DNA from: Hemerocallis citrina
Taxonomy: Eukaryota > Streptophyta > Magnoliopsida > Asparagales > Asphodelaceae
DNA length: 64,000 nucleotides
Direction: 5' to 3'
Assembly (NCBI GenBank): GCA_017893485.1
Contig: CM030368.1
Coordinates: 112,610,220-112,674,219, forward strand
The notes below the pieces were generated by a model that had not been told where the DNA came from, did not search any database, and worked only from the letters and a program-made list of their open reading frames with translations. Shown piece by piece: positions 23,235 through 35,650 of this stretch (the first letter of the stretch is position 1; the number at the start of each line of letters is the position of its first letter). The position numbers and the translations under genes are program-made.

Positions 23235-23635
23235 GTGGGAAAAGGGGTGGAGAGTGCAAATGTGCATGCACACATTTGCAAAAAGGACCTCCCCCATTTT
23301 GGGGCCGGTTTCTACTAGGGAAGGAAGGGATGAGGTGGAGGTATGGTTAGGTATGGTGCTATGTGGTGGAGGTGTTATGTGAGGGTTTCTAGAAGGGTTT
23401 CCTTAACCTCTTCATGCACACTTAACCTAGGTTAACCACTTATAAACCCTAACAATCTAATAGGTTTTGTCATAAACAAGACAAGTGTTTTGTCCACACA
23501 ATTTGTATAGTACTAATCGACATACTACACATCTGTGCGCATATATGTCTGTATACCGAAAATTTTCGCATAATCCGTATAAAAATAATTTGATCTCGGA
23601 AATAATAATAAAATAAATTCTATTGTTAGTTCGGA

Positions 23636-25908
23636 AACATGCTTAGAATGTTGTAGGATTAATGTTAGAATACCTACTATGTCTTGGAATGTTGTATGTT
23701 ATATTAGTTATATATCCATGCTTGGGTTGTGGTGTTTAGTCATGATAATTAGTAAGCTTTCATGCTCAATTTGTAACCTATGCTTGACTATAGTGGGGCT
23801 TCATATCTAGGTCGTAGTGATTTTCATGCTTAAGCTCGATGTAAGCACAAGCTTAATCATATTCATAGTTAGGAGTATCATGGTGAGTGGTTGTGTTATA
23901 TGATTATATTGTCATAGGAAGGTGCTTGTAATTGTATGCCATACTTAAGGCGCTATAGGTTGAAGTAATAAGGATTGGGAAGACCATTAGGGATAGTTAG
24001 TCCGATAAAGGCTGTTATGTCGCCTTCGGATTCTTCCTTAGTAGAATACCGACCATGGAATATTATTAGACTCTTCTGTTGCTTCTAATAATAGGAGATC
24101 AAGTTTGCTAGTAGCACATTTGGTTGCTTTTAAGATTGATTACCTGTATGGTTGTTTGCATATGGTTGTGCTCGTACGTGGCTCGACTGGCCCGTACGTA
24201 GCTGTGGGTCTCATACGTAGCTTACTTGGCTCGTATGTAGGGTGTTGTCTCGTACGTGGCTCGACCGGCCAGTCCGTAGCTGTTAGTCTCATACGCGGCT
24301 TATTTGGCTAGTATGTACATGGTTATCTCCTACGAGGCCCACCTGGCTCGTAGGTAGTTATTGTTTCATACATAGCTTATTGGCTCGTATGTGGTTGTTA
24401 CTCGTGTATAGCTTGTTAGCTAGTACACAGTTCGTCGTCCTCATCTAGGGTGATATTACAACCCTAAGGGCTATCGACCATCAAGACATATGTTTTCTCA
24501 CCCTAAGGAACTGTGGAGGAGTCACTCCTTGTGTACTATCGAATCTTAACCAGGGTAGGTTGATCGAGGACCGGAGTATAGACGAAATCCAAGTCTAGGG
24601 TAGCGGCATGCATGTATATTCGCACAGCCAAAGTCTTGGATCGATGAGCCACGAACCGGATCCGGAGGGATTCTGGTAAGTCTAGGTTGAGCAGCCTAGT
24701 AGAGTTGTCTTGCAAAGTCTACTTTAAAGGCCTAGCATGTTGCGTTTATAATATTGTCATCCCTAGGACTGTTCGAGTCAGGGACATCATTAGGATAGTG
24801 ACTTACAAGGATCATTTTACTTCAACCCTTTTGCCGGGAGAGAGGAGTCAGTTGTAGGGGGCCCCTTACACTAACTCGTCCCTTGAGGCAGATCATAGGT
24901 GGTGTATTGGGTTGTACCTTCCCGTCAAAGGGATACGTACGATGCCGTCTCACAAGTTGAGGACACGGGTTGTGTATCTCGCGTTGTTAATTCCTGAGGT
25001 GCCGTGGCTAGGGGTGCCACAGGATGCATTGTGCAGTCCTGCGCTGGCGAGACCCCAGAGGGTGCCACAGGGTAGGCTTCGCGCTACCCTGCGCTTGCGA
25101 AACCCTATAGTTTGATTTTGGAATGACGCCCGATACATTGGGTTCATCTATTTTGAGTGAGGTCCGGTTAGCCGGGTCACGGTGGCGAACATAGACACCA
25201 CTAGCGAAATGCAACAGTGGCACATGACCACATCTGCTACCTCGCGAGTCACGTGTAGGTGTCAGGAACAGGTTGTGTGCAATTAGAATTCATAACGCGG
25301 GTTCAATCCCTATATATGGAGAAACGGCTTGAGATGGAGTCGCATGTAGTATGGGCTGCATGTTGCTTTCGGAAACTTGCTGACATTAGAATAGGAAGCA
25401 TCCGAGTTCTAATTAAGTATCGCATTAGAGTCTAGTCATAGCACTCACGAACACTTAAACTACACCAATACCATTGCTATATTTTGTATATTGTTTGGGA
25501 GATTCGCTGCTATATGATCAGCCTTTAAGCGTCAGTGAATACTGACGTCCCCACTTCCATAGGTACTGGATCGCCAAAGTACAAAGGCGAGGTTCAGGAG
25601 GACTCAAGGCAAGGAAAGCAAGGAGTCATTGTTATGTTTAGTTCCGCTGCAGTATATGTATTGATTATGCATCAGTTGAGAAGTACTCTGATGTAAGATG
25701 TTGACGGTTGTAATACTTAGAAATGTAAAGGTAATATTGTAACTCTATTGTAAGGTATTATAGTTGTACAATATTCAGATTTGTAACACATTGTGTATTG
25801 AATAAAAAGTTTTTAAATTCTCCTATTTTTTCTGTGTATTGTGACTAATTGAAGAAAAGGTCCTGGCTCGTGTCACGGTTTCCCAGTGTTGGAAATCGGG
25901 GCACTACA
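23636..25908 (+). repeat. Inverted, diverged family-B LTR piece
   Basis: Runs in the opposite direction to the LTRs around it. Its right end is the exact LTR terminus (ggaaatcggggcactaca, 25891-25908). It resembles the first 2.5 kb of the family-B LTR but is clearly more diverged and lacks the 50-bp and 81-bp arrays, so it comes from a different copy, not from simple inversion of its neighbour. It carries the 34-bp array inverted (24145-24430) and duplicated blocks around gggtgccacagg at 25013 and 25058. No gene is seen. Confidence 0.8.
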
Positions 25909-27899
25909 TGGTAGGTATTTTTAGAATAAATCCTACAACATTCTAAGCATAAATATCATTCCTAAACATGGTAGGTATTTTTAGAATAAATCCTACAACA
26001 TTCTACGCATAAATATCATTCCAACATGGTGCATGATTTTTCCTACAACTATCTAGGCATGATACTTACTAACTTAGCATGAAACATGAACATCTATCAT
26101 CTTTATTGAAACATAACATCTACTACAATTTTATTTGAACATAAACCTCTACTAAAACTTTATTTAAACTTGAACATCTAATACAAATTTATAAACATCT
26201 ACTAATGCTACTTATTTAACATGCACATTTACTACACTACTTTACTTAAGACATGACCATCAACTACTACTACTTATGAATAGCTACTAATATTTTACAT
26301 ATCATAACCATCTACAACTACTTCCTTTTAACGTTTACTACTACTACTACTTTATTTAAACATACTACTACTACTTTATTTTAACATACTACTACTTCTT
26401 TGTTTAAACATGAACATAAACATCTACACTACTTCTTTTAATCATCTACTACTACAACTACTACTTTATTTTAATATGAACATAAAACATCTACAATTAA
26501 ATTACTTAGTAAAAAAAATCTTTATTAGCATATGTTTCTTATTATTACTAGTGGACATAAAAGAGATCTTTTTAATCGTTTTACAACTAGTGATTAGGTT
26601 AGTTTCTTTTTCATAATTAAAACTAACATCTAATTTAGGTTCTTTTTACTTAAGATTATAAAAGAACACAACAATAATAAAAATAAGGTAAGAACCTTCA
26701 TTTGGTTCAACCAACATATGTTTATCTTTTTAGTCCAAGTTCAATACAAGTCCTGCAACAAAAAATGGTTGTATAAAAAGGTTCATATGCTTTATGTATA
26801 AGTCCATATTCAAGTCCTACAACCCCAAAATGGTTGTATGTATAAGTCCATATGTATATGTCATTTTAGTCCACAAAACAACTACTACTACTACAAGGAT
26901 TTAATCTTTATGTGTAATTAACACTACCATTTGTTTCTTTTCTTTTTATGTGGTTATTACCTTTAACCATTCACAAACATACAAAAATAAGTACCACATA
27001 CAACAACATCATCACAATAAACCATTCTCAAAGAACAAAAGAAACAAAACAAGGAGGATAAGAAGAAGAAGAATCATCAAAACAACAATACAAACAAACA
27101 ATCAAACAAAAGAGAAACCCCCACCTCCTTTTCTTGTAGGAAGGACTTGCTATGCTACCACTTCTCCTTCCTCCTAGCTTTTAGAAATCTCTACTAAACC
27201 TACAAGAAAACTCTCAAGTTAGTATGGTGTTCTCTCTTTCTTTTCCTTTCTTTCTTTCTTTCTTTATGATCTTTCTAAAATGAGACAAAGGTGGAGGAAG
27301 GGGGTATTTATAGGTGGGAAAAGGGGTGGAGAGTGCAAATGTGCATGCACACATTTGCAAAAAGGACCTCCCCCATTTTGGGGCCGGTTTCTACTAGGGA
27401 AGGAAGGGATGAGGTGGAGGTATGGTTAGGTATGGTGCTATGTGGTGGAGGTGTTATGTGAGGGTTTCTAGAAGGGTTTCCTTAACCTCTTCATGCACAC
27501 TTAACCTAGGTTAACCACTTATAAACCCTAACAATCTAATAGGTTTTGTCATAAACAAGACAAGTGTTTTGTCCACACAATTTGTATAGTACTAATCGAC
27601 ATACTACACATCTGTGCGCATATATGTCTGTATACCGAAAATTTTCGCATAATCCGTATAAAAATAATTTGATCTCGGAAATAATAATAAAATAAATTCT
27701 ATTGTTAGTTCGGAAGGTTACGGTATCAATTTGATACAATACGGATGTATACTGACCGATATCTGGATACAGATAATGTCTATGAACAAACCGGGTGAAA
27801 ATCACCAAAATATTCCAATTTTGGAATTAAAACAAAATAATAATAATATAAGAATAAAATATCAATTTATATAAGGTAATATCTGTCCGGGATATTACA
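25909..27899 (-). repeat. Family-B 3' LTR, promoter-side part
   Basis: Begins inside the 51-bp array and ends at the true terminus gggatattaca (27899) beside the polypurine tract. Almost identical to 21790-23635 up to the latter's breakpoint, so this segment is duplicated on both sides of the inverted piece. Confidence 0.85.
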
Positions 27900-28433
27900 A
27901 TACTCCCTCCTTAGAATAGTTTTGTCCTCAGAACTACGTTAAGTTAGGAAAACCGGCAAACATCCGTACCCTAATAACTCGGGGAAAGAAAGTGTATGCT
28001 GCTTTCCGGCTCCCAAGTGGCTCATTCACGAACTGGTTCTCCCAAGAACCCGACCTTTGCAATTCGGTAGCTACTCCCGCCTTAGAATAGGACGTGTCCT
28101 ATGAACATTACTTCCGACTTCCAGGATTCTTTCGTGTAATTTTGACGCTTCATGTGGTGTAATTAACCGAACCGATTCTAGAGTTGCCTTCTGCTCCCAC
28201 CTTAACTCCGGAAGAATAATCTTAAACAAAGAATATGATGAACTAGGTTTGAACAAAACAGTTCCCTGGATTTCATATATATTAATCCAACTGATTTCAA
28301 AAGTGTTACATCATATATAACTCCTTCCGTCCAAAAATAGATTTCAAAAGATGCAACCTTTAAACTTAATTGCAGTTCTATATGCACCTATCGTTACTGG
28401 CTCCCTCAACTTGCTCTTAGTACGTGCAAATTC

Positions 28434-29165
28434 TCACCCTTGGTGAACAGGCTCCTTTCCTTTAGCGTTCATCTTCGGAGATGATCTGCTATTCTTCTTA
28501 TGAAACTGGAGACAGTTTGGCCTAATATGACCAATTTCTCCACATTTGTAGCAAATACGGGTATCCATCTGAGGGTCGTTCTTCGGGCACTGCCTCATAA
28601 AATGACCTCGCTCCCCACATAGAAAACAACTTTCTGCCTTGGCGCCTCTAAGTTTGGCTTCCGTCTTCTGAGTCTTCCGCTCCTGACCTCGGTCCTCAAA
28701 CCCTGATGTTGGTGCAGATCTCTTACCTTGACGTCGTGGACAGACTGATTTCTCGTGCCCATCCTCCTCACAGAAATGGCATACTATAACCTTGGCGGTC
28801 TCTAGAACTTGCTCCCACTCACGTCGTAGTTGTGCCAATCTAGCGTTGAAATATTCCCGCTCCTCTGCTAGGCCTGCTAATGTAGCTATGCAAGCATCAC
28901 CCAGTTGCTTAGCTTGACGATCTATCCTGGCTACGTACTTCATTAGCTTCCTCATTTCTCGATATATGCTAGCCGCCGCTGCCCTGCGTTGATCCCTACT
29001 TGGCCCTCGCGGTGGTGAAGGCGAGTTCATCTTGAGGTTAACTTGTAGTGAAATCTCCTTCGGTTCCTCGCTCGAGATCATCAGATCATCCCTTGATATT
29101 GGCTTACTCTCCTCCATCAATACATCCTCGGTTAGGATATCTTCGAATACCATCCTAAAATACAT
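28434..29165 (-). CDS. Gag-like protein with three CCHC zinc knuckles
   Basis: This 243-residue frame is the only substantial ORF in the internal region. The N-terminal part is acidic; residues about 60-125 are rich in K, R, E and L and could form a coiled coil. Three zinc knuckles follow, each C-x2-C-x4-H-x4-C: CHFCEEDGHEKSVC (129-142), CFLCGERGHFMRQC (180-193) and CYKCGEIGHIRPNC (205-218). Such knuckles bind nucleic acid, so a role in binding element RNA is likely. The usual retrotransposon gag (capsid) domain is not evident, nor is any protease or RT. The start is the first Met after the 150-bp leader. The frame has no internal stop, which suggests recent activity or selection. Confidence 0.85.
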   Translation of the reverse strand: MYFRMVFEDILTEDVLMEESKPISRDDLMISSEEPKEISLQVNLKMNSPSPPRGPSRDQRRAAAASIYREMRKLMKYVARIDRQAKQLGDACIATLAGLAEEREYFNARLAQLRREWEQVLETAKVIVCHFCEEDGHEKSVCPRRQGKRSAPTSGFEDRGQERKTQKTEAKLRGAKAESCFLCGERGHFMRQCPKNDPQMDTRICYKCGEIGHIRPNCLQFHKKNSRSSPKMNAKGKEPVHQG

Positions 29166-29313
29166 ATACTGGAATTAGTCCAGATATAGGAAAATCATAA
29201 AACATAAGTTGAAAGGAACAACAATATGAATTACAATTGCCTACAACTAACTAAGACCCGACTCCTAAAAGGCATCCAAGTTTAATTTTCCTGCTGTGTT
29301 GGAATGTAAATTG

Positions 29314-29331
29314 AAGTTAGCTCTGATACCA
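29314..29331 (-). other. Primer binding site, tRNA-iMet type
   Basis: Minus strand TGGTATCAGAGCTAACTT, three bases from the 5' LTR end; the first 12 bases match initiator tRNA-Met. Confidence 0.85.
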
Positions 29332-31464
29332 CTCTGTAGCGCCCCGATTTCCCATACTGGAAAAACCGAGACACGAGCCAAGACCTTTTCTTTAATTAGT
29401 CACAATACACAGAAAAACAAGAGAATTTAAAACTTTTTATTCAACACTCAATGTATTACAAGTCCGAATGTCATACAACTGCAATACATTACAATAGTGT
29501 TACAATAATACCTTTACAATCCCAAGTATTACAACCTTCAACAAATTACATCAGAGTACAAGGAATGAAGAACAAAACTTGGTAACTCTCACTTGAGTAC
29601 TTCTCAACTAATAGATAATCAATACATATACTGCAGCGGAACTAAACATAACACTGACTCCTTGCTTTCCTTGACTTGAGTCCTCCTGAATCTCGCACCT
29701 GTACTTCTGCTATCCGGTACCTATGGAAGTGGGGACGTCAGTATTCACTGACGCTTAAAGGCTGATATCAAAGCAGCGAATCTCCCAAACAACATACAAA
29801 ACATGGCAATGGTGTTGGTCTAGTTTAAGTATTCGTGAGTGCTATAACTAGACTCTAATGCGATATTTAACTAGAACTAGGATGCTTCCTATTCTAATGT
29901 CAGCGAGTCTCCGAAGCAACATGCAGCCCATACTACATGCGACCCCATCTCAAGCCGTTTCTCCATATATAGGGATTTGAACCCGCGTTATGAATTCTAA
30001 TTGTACACAACCTGTTCCTGACAATACTCCATGACTCTGTGAGGTTGCAGAAGGGATCAAGTCCCCCTATGCAGTCTGCTTATGGTGTCTCCATTTTCCA
30101 CTACTACCCGGCATGCCGGACCTCACTCGATCCCAGTGTATCGGGCATCGTTCCAAAATCAAACCATAGGGTCTCGCAAACGCAGGATAGCGTGAAGCCT
30201 ACCCTGTGGCACCCTCTTGGGTCTCGCAAGCGCAGGACTGTACAATGCATCCTGTGTCACCCCAGCCACGGTACTTCAGGAATTAACAGCGCGAGATACG
30301 CAACCCGTGCTCTCAACTTGTGAGACGGCACCGTACGTATCCCTTTGACAGGAAGGTGCAACCCAATACACTACCTATGATCTGCCTCAAGGGACGAGTT
30401 AGTGTAAGGGGCCCCCTACAACCGACTCCTCTCTCCCAGCAAAATGGTTTAAGTAAAATGATCTTTATAAGTCACTAACCTAATGATGTCCCTGGCTCGA
30501 CAATCCTAGGGACGATAACATTATAAACATAACATGCTAGGCCTTAAATTAGGCTTTGCAAGACAACTCTACTAGGCTGCTCAACCTAGACTCACCAGAA
30601 TCCTTCGGGATCCGGTTCCTGGCCCATCGATCCAAGACCTCGGCCGTGCGAATATACATGCATGCCACTACCCTAAACTTGGATTCCGTCTATACTCCGG
30701 TCCTCGATCAACCTACCCTGGTTAAGATTCGACGGTACACAAGGAGTGACTTCTCCACAGTTCCTTAGGGTAAGAAAACATATGTCTTGATGGTAATATC
30801 ACCCTAGATGAGCACGACGAACAGTGTACTAGCTAACAAGCTATACACGAGTAACAACCACATACGAGCCAATAAGCAACGTATGAAACAATAACTACCT
30901 ACGAGCCAGGCGGGCCTCGTAGGAGATAACAACGTACATACCAGCCAAATAAGCCGTGTATGAGACCAACAGCTACACACGGGCCGGTCGAGCCGCGTAC
31001 GAGACAACAACCTACATATGAGTCAAATAAACTACGTATGAGACCCACAGCTACATACGGGCCAGTCGAGCCACGTACGAGCACAACCATATGCAAACAA
31101 CCATACAGGTAATCAATCCTAGAAGCAACCAAACGTGCTTACTAGCAAACTTGATCTTCTATTATTAGAAGCAACAGAAGAATCTACTAATAGTCTATGA
31201 TCGGTATTCTACTAACGAAAAACCGAAGGCGACATAACAATCTTTATCAAACTATCTATTACTAGTGGTCTCCCAAATCCTTATTACTTCAACCTATAGT
31301 ACTTTAAGCATGGCATACAATTGCAAGCATCTACGTACGACAATCTAATTATGGTACATAACATAACCACCAACCATAACACTCCTACAATGTTCTAAAC
31401 ATGGTAGGTTAATTAAATATCAATCCTACAACATTATAAGCATGTATAATGATTCCTACTATAA

Positions 31465-32610
31465 TCTAAGTATAGATAAATGAATCTAGCATGGTACACA
31501 ACTTTCCTACTAGCATGTAAGCATGGATAAATTAATCTAGCATTATATACCACTTATCTAAACATAGATAAATTAATCTAGCATGGTATACTACTTTCCT
31601 ACAATCATCTAAACATAGATAAATTAATCTAGCATGGTATATGCTTTCCTACAATCATCTAAGCATAGATAAATTAATCTAGCATGGTATATACTTTCCT
31701 ACAGTCATCTAAGCATAGATAAATTAATCTAGCATGGTATATGCTTTCCTACAATCATCTAAGCATAGATAAATTAATCTAGCATGGTATATGCTTTCCT
31801 ACTATCATCTAAGCATAGACAAATTAATCTATCATGGTATACTACTTTCCTACTATCATCTAAGCATGAATCTTATTAAGCATGAATGACTACTAAGCAT
31901 GAATGTCTTAATAAGCATGGATAACTACTAGTATGAACATACAACATTCCTAAGTATATATATATATACTTCTAAACATGGTAAGTAATTTTAGCATTTA
32001 TCCTACAACATTCTAAGCATGTATGTCATTCCTAAACATGATAGGTATTTTTAGAATAAATCCTACAACATTCTAAGCATAAATATACACTTAGCATGGT
32101 ATACATCATTCCTAAACATGGTTGGTATTTTTAGAATAAATCCTACAACATTCTAAGCATAAATATACACTTAGCATGGTATACATCATTCCTAAACATG
32201 GTAGGTATTTTTAGAATAAATCCAACAATATTCTAAGCATAAATATACACTTAGCATGGTATACATCATTCCTAAACATGGTAGGTATTTTTAGAATAAA
32301 TCCTACAACATTCTAAGCATAAATATCATTCCTAAACATGGTAGGTATTTTTAGAATAAATCCTACAACATTCTAACATAAATATCATTCCTAAACATGG
32401 TAGGTATTTTTACAATAAATCCTACAACATTCTAAGCATAAATATACACTTAGCATGGTATACATCATTCCTAAATATGGTAGGTATTTTTAGAATAAAT
32501 CCTACAACATTCTAAGCATAAATATCATTCCTAAACATGGTAGGTATTTTTAGAATAAATCCTACAACATTCTACGCATAAATATCATTCCAACATGGTG
32601 CATGATTTTT
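31465..32610. repeat. Tandem arrays of the 5' LTR (50-bp and 51/81-bp units)
   Basis: Same unit types as 20985-21950, but with at least one extra 81-bp unit near 32390-32470, showing array length change between the two LTRs of one element. Confidence 0.8.
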
Positions 32611-33872
32611 CCTACAACTATCTAGGCATGATACTTACTAACTTAGCATGAAACATGAACATCTATCATCTTTATTGAAACATAACATCTACTACAATTT
32701 TATTTGAACATAAACCTCTACTAAAACTTTATTTAAACTTGAACATCTAATACAAATTTATAAACATCTACTAATGCTACTTATTTAACATGCACATTTA
32801 CTACACTACTTTACTTAAAACATGACCATCAACTACTACTACTTATGAATAGCTACTAATATCTTACATATCATAACCATCTACAACTACTTCCTTTTAA
32901 CGTTTACTACTACTACTACTTTATTTTAACATACTACTACTACTTTATTTTAACATACTACTACTTCTTTATTTAAACATGAACATAAACATCTACACTA
33001 CTTCTTTTAATCATCTACTACTACAACTACTACTTTATTTTCATATGAACATAAAACATCTACAATTAAATTACTTACTAAAAAAAATCTTTATTAGCAT
33101 ATGTTTCTTATTATTACTAGTGGACATAAAAGAGATCTTTTTAATCCTTTTACAACTAGTGATTAGGTTAGTTTCTTTTTCATAATTAAAACTAACATCT
33201 AATTTAGGTTCTTTTTACTTAAGATTATAAAAGAACACAACAATAATAAAAATAAGGTAAGAACCTTCATTTGGTTCAACCAACATATGTTTATCTTTTT
33301 AGTCCAAGTTCAATACAAGTCCTGCAACAAAAAATGGTTGTATAAAAAGGTTCATATGCTTTATGTATAAGTCCATATTCAAGTCCTACAACCCCAAAAT
33401 GGTTGTATGTATAAGTCCATATGTATATGTCATTTTAGTCCACAAAACAACTACTACTACTACAAGGATTTAATCTTTATGTGTATTTAACACTACCATT
33501 TGTTTCTTTTCTTTTTATGTGGTTATTACCTTTAACCATTCACAAACATACAAAAATAAGTACCACATACAACAACATCATCACAATAAACCATTCTCAA
33601 AGAACAAAAGAAACAAAACAAGGAGGATAAGAAGAAGAAGAATCATCAAAACAACAATACAAACAAACAATCAAACAAAAGAGAAACCCCCACCTCCTTT
33701 TCTTGTAGGAAGGACTTGCTATGCTACTACTTCTCCTTCCTCCTAGCTTTTAGAAATCTCTACTAAACCTACAAGAAAACTCTCAAGTTAGTATGGTGTT
33801 CTCTCTTTCTTTTCCTTTCTTTCTTTCTTTCTTTATGATCTTTCTAAAATGAGACAAAGGTGGAGAAAGGGG

Positions 33873-33882
33873 GTATTTATAG
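33873..33882 (-). promoter_or_regulatory. Family-B 5' LTR TATA box
   Basis: Minus strand CTATAAATAC followed downstream by the GA-rich complement of (tttc)n at 33803-33835. Confidence 0.6.
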
Positions 33883-34460
33883 GTGGGAAAAGGGGTGGAG
33901 AGTGCAAATGTGCATGCACACATTTGCAAAAAGGACCTCCCCCATTTTGGGGCCGGTTTCTACTAGGGAAGGAAGGGATGAGGTGGAGGTATGGTGAGGT
34001 ATGGTGCTATGTGGTGGAGGTGTTATGTGAGGGTTTCTAGAAGGGTTTCCTTAACCTCTTCATGCACACTTAACCCAGGTTAATCACTTATAAAACATAT
34101 CAATCTAATAGGTTTTGTCATAAACAAGACAAGTATTTTGTCCACACAATTTGTATAGTACTAATCGACATACTACACATCTGTGCGCATATATGTCTGT
34201 ATACCGAAAATCTCTGCATAATCCGTATAAAAATAATTTGATCTCGGAAATAATAATAAAATAAATTCTATTATTAGTTCGGAAGGTCACGGTATCAATT
34301 TGATACAATACGGATGTATACTGACCGATATCTGGATACAGATAATGTCTATGAACAAACCGGGTGAAAATCACCAAAATATTCCAATTTTGGAATTAAA
34401 ACAAAATAATAATAAATAATAATAAAATATCAATTTATATAAGGCAATATCTGTCCGGGA

Positions 34461-35262
34461 TACATGACCTCAACATGTTCTCAAGAATCTGGATGGTCCT
34501 CTCTGACTGTCCATCTGTCTGGAGATGAAAAATTGTACTGTACTTCAATCTACTCCCCAAACTACTCTGAAGACTCTCCCAAAACTGAGATATGAATCTC
34601 GTATCCCTGTCGGATACAATCTGACTGGAACCCCATGAAGTCTGACGATCTCTTGCATGTATTTCTCAGCTAGGCTCTCAGTAGACTGTCCGACTCGGAA
34701 GGGAATAAAGTGAGCACTCTTCATCAGTCGGTCAACAATCACCCAAACGACATTAAGACCCTTAGGACTCCTCGGCAAAGCGGTCACAAAATCCATAGTG
34801 ATATGTTCCCACTTTCACTTCGGAATGGGAAGCGGTTGAAGAAATCCGGCGGGCCTCTGATGCTCTGCCTTCACCTGCTGCACTGGGACAAAAACCGAGC
34901 CACAGCCTTCTTCATACCGTGCCACCAGAAATGAAGCTTCAAGTCCCGATACATCTTAGTACCTCAAGGATGAATAGAATACGATGACTGGTGGGCTTCC
35001 TCAAGCAACCTCTGAAGAACTTCACCCTTCGAGACACACTACCTAGACCCAAAATGAAGCGATCCATCAGCATGAATAACCATATCCGTTCAGGAACCAG
35101 ACTCAACTTCTGCTCGAAAACCCTGCAACTGCTCATCACCAGCCTGAGCCTTTTTGATCTAATCAACAAGAGACAACTGAAGCTGGAGCACCAAACAACT
35201 CCGATCAGAACACGGCAATAACACATCCAACTCCAACCTTCGCATCTACTCCACCAAATCAC
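34461..35262 (-). pseudogene. Element 2 pol: integrase core and zinc finger
   Basis: The frame 34545-34796 reads MDFVTALPRSPKGLNVVWVI (first catalytic Asp), RLMKSAHFIPFRVGQSTESL and IVRLHGVPV before a one-base shift. The D-K-D/T-R-F segment survives in the next frame (TGIRDSYLSFG is its shifted reading). The HHCC zinc-binding region lies at 34870-35100 with several frame changes. The C terminus is at 18196-18837, beyond the family-B insertion. Confidence 0.85.
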
Positions 35263-35650
35263 TCTGCTGAGTCAGAAACATAGTTGTTGGTCTTCTGCTC
35301 AAAGCATCTGGCACCAAGTTCACTCTACCGGGATGGTATTGCAAACTGAGGTCATAATCGGCCATAAGCTCCAACCAACGTATTTGCCTCATGTTCAACT
35401 CCTTCTGGGTGAAGACGTACTTGAGACTTTTGTGGTCTGTAAAGATCTCCACTCGGTCCCTAAGTAAATAATGTCTCCACAGCTTCAAAGCAAAGATCAC
35501 TACCGCTAACTCCAAGTCATGAGTCGGAAAGTTCTTCTCATGCGGCCGATGCATAAGCAACACTCGGTCCTTCTGCATCAGAACTGCTCCAAGACCCTTA
35601 CCAGAAGCATCACAATGAACAACAAATCAGCCTGAACCATCTGGAATAGT
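35246..35650 (-). pseudogene. Element 2 pol: RNase H
   Basis: The frame 35246-35578 carries [60 protein letters not shown] and [18 protein letters not shown], the standard Ty3/Gypsy RNase H and tether. The catalytic residues of the IFTDHKSL and HDLEL motifs are present. The first segment (YCDASG in element 4) falls at the frame break near 35620, where the strand reads a stop. Confidence 0.85.

Larger units (their letters stand above)
18838..23635 (-). repeat. Family-B LTR copy, nearly full length
   Basis: Starts at TGTAGCGCCCCGATTTCC and follows the 5' LTR (29335 onward) with few differences by eye, through all tandem arrays and the promoter. It breaks off at 23635 (ttagttcggaa) about 260 bp before the normal terminus and is followed by inverted sequence. 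The short frames it contains (for example 22334-22540 and 22871-23098) recur in every copy because the DNA is duplicated. They have low-complexity composition and are not taken as genes. Confidence 0.85.
18838..34460 (-). mobile_element. Family-B retrotransposon with giant LTRs and a gag-like ORF only
   Basis: Minus-strand element: 5' LTR at 29335-34460, tRNA-iMet primer site, 1.43 kb of internal DNA (27900-29334), purine-rich tract CTAAGGAGGGAGTA at 27901-27914, then a rearranged 3' LTR (18838-27899). It splits the integrase gene of element 2. The right terminus has lost the last bases (ggga then host sequence), and about 5-10 bp of host sequence are missing relative to element 4, so no target-site duplication can be read. 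The absence of protease, RT and integrase makes it dependent on another element. It fits the broad LARD / TR-GAG class. Confidence 0.85.
29335..34460 (-). repeat. Family-B 5' LTR, about 5.1 kb
   Basis: Inner terminus TGTAGCGCCCC at 29335; outer terminus ctgtccggga at 34460, where the last bases are lost. Contains the four arrays listed for the other copy and a TATA box at 33873-33882. If transcription starts near 33845, U3 is only about 0.6 kb and R plus U5 about 4.5 kb. No coding gene is recognised. Confidence 0.85.

Noticed and set aside
23636..25908. Simple inversion of the neighbouring LTR segment
   Set aside because: The inverted piece is much more diverged and lacks the 50-bp and 81-bp arrays, so it derives from another copy.
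28434..29165. Host CCHC zinc-finger gene rather than an element gene
   Set aside because: It lies exactly between a primer binding site and a polypurine tract, flanked by matching LTRs, in the transcriptional sense of those LTRs.
29314..29331. tRNA gene suggested by the TGGTATCAGAGC string (also 15114, 38566, 53608)
   Set aside because: Only the primer-site complement of the tRNA 3' end is present; there are no A/B boxes or cloverleaf.
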